A stretch of 5,727 bases of DNA from CAYOID01 sp964573115 (lineage in GTDB: Bacteria > Desulfobacterota > Desulfovibrionia > Desulfovibrionales > Desulfothermaceae), in assembly GCA_964573115.1 (NCBI GenBank), contig CAZNIP010000156.1:1-5727 (forward strand). The letters are read 5' to 3'. The position numbers were made by a program, and so were the translations under genes. The notes under the pieces were generated by a model. That model did no database searches. It saw only the letters and a program-made list of their open reading frames with translations, and had not been told where the DNA came from. Of the stretch, positions 4,084-5,727 are shown one piece after another; within the stretch, counting starts at the first letter, position 1; every line of letters begins with the position of its first letter.

Positions 4084-5717
4084 CATGCCTTCTCGCGCAG
4101 AAGCTTCCAGACGACCCAGGCCCCCAGACAGCCGGAGAGCACGAATCCGACCAGCCCGAAGACCGGGAAACCTGCATAGTGAGGACCAATATCTGAGGCA
4201 AAGATCATGGAAGAGCCGATGACCAGGCTGGCTGTGATCAGGCCGATGGAGAGGATGTAGGCCGCCCGGCGCAGGGTCTCAAGCTGCCTGGATTGCTCCT
4301 CCTGAATGAGGTGCACCTTGAGCTCGCCCCGTTCGAGCTGATCGAGGACCTTACCGGCCCTTTCCGGAAGAGAGGCCGCGGCGTCCAGCTTGTGTTTGAG
4401 GGTCCGCCAGAACGGGCGGTCGGAAAAGATGAGGCTGCGGCGCTTGGAAATGTACTCCAGGGCCACGGGCCGCAGGACCTCCAGGGTGTCGAAGTCCGGG
4501 TACAGCGTCCGACCCGCGGCCTCGGTGGCCAGGAGGGCCCTGCCCATGAGGATGTAGTCCGAGCGAAGAAATACGCCGTAGCTGCGGCACAGGGTGGTCA
4601 GGTCGAGGACGAAGCGTCCCAGGTTGACCTCTTTGCCGGGAACCCCGTGGATCCTCTCCAAAACGAACATCACGTCGGCGATGAACCGTTGCCGGTCCAG
4701 CCCTGGCGGGGTCCTGACCGACATCTCCAGGGCCACCTCAGCCACCAGCTCGGGGTCGTTGTTGACCACAGCCAGCATGTAGTCCACCAGGGCCGAGCGC
4801 ATATCCGGGGTCAGGCGGCCGACCATGCCCCAGTCGTAGTAGCACAGCTTGTCGCCGACCACCTTGAGGTTGCCCAGGTGGGGGTCGGCGTGAAAGAAGC
4901 CGTGCACGAGCATCTGCTTGACAACGGCCTTCATGCCGGCCTCGGCAAGACGCCTCCGCTCCTCCTGATCGCCCTGATACTCATCCAGGCGGACCCCGGG
5001 CATGTAGTCCATGACCAGGATGTCCTCCCGGGTCAACTCGTAATGGACTTCAGGAACGCACACAGACTCATGCTCCTTGAACAGGGAGCTGAAAAGGAGC
5101 ATGTTCCTGGCCTCATTGGAAAAGTCGAGCTCTCGATAGAGCGTCTTCCTGATTTCCTCCACGACATCCGGAATCCTGGCGCTCTTCAGGGACTCCACCC
5201 GATGGTCCACAACGTCGGCCAGATAGCTGAAGATAGCCAGATCGGCTTCAATGAGATCCCTGATGCCATTGCGGCGGACCTTGACCGCTACAATGTCCCG
5301 GCTGCCCTTTTTGACCGCCCTGTGGACCTGGGAGAGGGAGGCCGAGGCGATGCACTGCTCGTCCAGGTCCTCAAAAGGCCAGTCCTCACCTGGATAGGCC
5401 TCGTGCAGAGTGGTCATGACCCGATCCAGAGGTTCTGGGGGGGCGTCTTCCTGCAGCTTCTTGAACTCTTCGCACAGGGCCACCGGGACCATGTCCGGCC
5501 GCAGGGACAGGACCTGTCCGATCTTGATGGTCGTCGGTCCCAGATCCTCCATGAGCTTGCGCAGCTTGGCCCAGACAGGGAGCTCCCTGCTCAGTTGACA
5601 CTCCCGGCAGGGGGGCCTGCGGAAGGGCAGAGGGATTTTGGCCACCAGCTCGCCAAAGCCGTACCTCCCGGCGACCACGATGACCTGGCGCATCCGGTTC
5701 AGGGTCCGGCGGGACAT
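4083..5717 (-). CDS. UbiB/ABC1/AarF-family atypical protein kinase-like ATPase
   Basis: A 544-residue membrane-anchored atypical kinase of the UbiB (COQ8/ABC1) family, whose members support isoprenoid quinone synthesis or lipid distribution at the membrane. Visible motifs are the family-specific KxGQ (K65, G67, Q68), the Ala-rich nucleotide loop variant ASASLSQVH (124-132), the ATP-contacting lysine in VAVKV (K146), ELDFSNEARN (196-205), the catalytic-loop HADPHLGN (276-283; usually HADPHPGN), and the metal-binding aspartate in DWGMVG (D295; usually DFG). Two C-terminal transmembrane segments lie at about 486-507 and 515-538, after a charged helical stretch. A CxxC (C37, C40) lies near the N-terminus. 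Length matches the family. The true start may be further upstream: no stop or Shine-Dalgarno site is seen in the ten bases before the ATG at 5717, where the window ends. It is the first visible gene of an operon with the SDR. Whether it acts on ubiquinone, menaquinone or another lipid cannot be told. Confidence 0.93.
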   Translation of the reverse strand: MSRRTLNRMRQVIVVAGRYGFGELVAKIPLPFRRPPCRECQLSRELPVWAKLRKLMEDLGPTTIKIGQVLSLRPDMVPVALCEEFKKLQEDAPPEPLDRVMTTLHEAYPGEDWPFEDLDEQCIASASLSQVHRAVKKGSRDIVAVKVRRNGIRDLIEADLAIFSYLADVVDHRVESLKSARIPDVVEEIRKTLYRELDFSNEARNMLLFSSLFKEHESVCVPEVHYELTREDILVMDYMPGVRLDEYQGDQEERRRLAEAGMKAVVKQMLVHGFFHADPHLGNLKVVGDKLCYYDWGMVGRLTPDMRSALVDYMLAVVNNDPELVAEVALEMSVRTPPGLDRQRFIADVMFVLERIHGVPGKEVNLGRFVLDLTTLCRSYGVFLRSDYILMGRALLATEAAGRTLYPDFDTLEVLRPVALEYISKRRSLIFSDRPFWRTLKHKLDAAASLPERAGKVLDQLERGELKVHLIQEEQSRQLETLRRAAYILSIGLITASLVIGSSMIFASDIGPHYAGFPVFGLVGFVLSGCLGAWVVWKLLREKA

Positions 5718-5727
5718 GAAGATGGAC

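Noticed and set aside
3058..4179. Long + strand reading frame of 373 codons opposite the SDR gene
   Set aside because: It is antisense to a gene with complete SDR motifs, its product has no recognisable domain, and such frames are expected opposite GC-rich genes.

Overview
The window carries five protein-coding genes: two on the + strand and three on the - strand. Coding DNA is GC-rich, and the first ~160 bases are clearly more AT-rich (about 44% GC by my count). No rRNA, tRNA, CRISPR array, transposase or phage gene was seen. The gene content (UbiB/ABC1 kinase, SDR epimerase, stand-alone SRPBCC protein, unassigned radical SAM enzyme, small exported NTF2-like protein) and the Shine-Dalgarno sites fit a GC-rich Gram-negative bacterium. 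The general look suggests a Desulfobacterota (Desulfovibrionales-like) genome, but this is a low-confidence impression with no marker gene behind it.

Layout. Positions 1-172 are a non-coding leader with several inverted repeats, the best being a hairpin at 103-146. Then comes a secreted NTF2/SnoaL-like protein (173-637, +). It converges on an SRPBCC protein (785-1276, -) across a 147-base intergenic patch made of short direct, tandem and inverted repeats. The SRPBCC gene diverges from a radical SAM gene (1422-2825, +) across a 145-base control region. The radical SAM gene ends in a very strong hairpin and converges on a two-gene - strand operon, read as ubiB-like kinase (4083-5717) then SDR epimerase/dehydratase (3097-4083). 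The 271 bases between them hold more repeats and hairpins.

How the genes relate. The kinase and the SDR are translationally coupled: the kinase stop and SDR start share bases. They probably act on the same membrane or isoprenoid-lipid process, but the substrate cannot be read from the sequence. The other three genes are single transcription units by orientation. The SRPBCC protein belongs to a group often found next to or fused with SDR epimerases, so a link to the SDR 1.8 kb away is conceivable but unproven.

Most notable are: (i) the radical SAM protein, with seven cysteines in 25 residues, suggesting a second metal site beside the canonical cluster; (ii) a short sequence family, consensus near GGTCGNNGGTTGAGGG, found in sense orientation at the 3' end of three of the five genes; and (iii) the palindromic leader of the exported protein. 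Nothing here amounts to a clear new defence, mobile or biosynthetic system.
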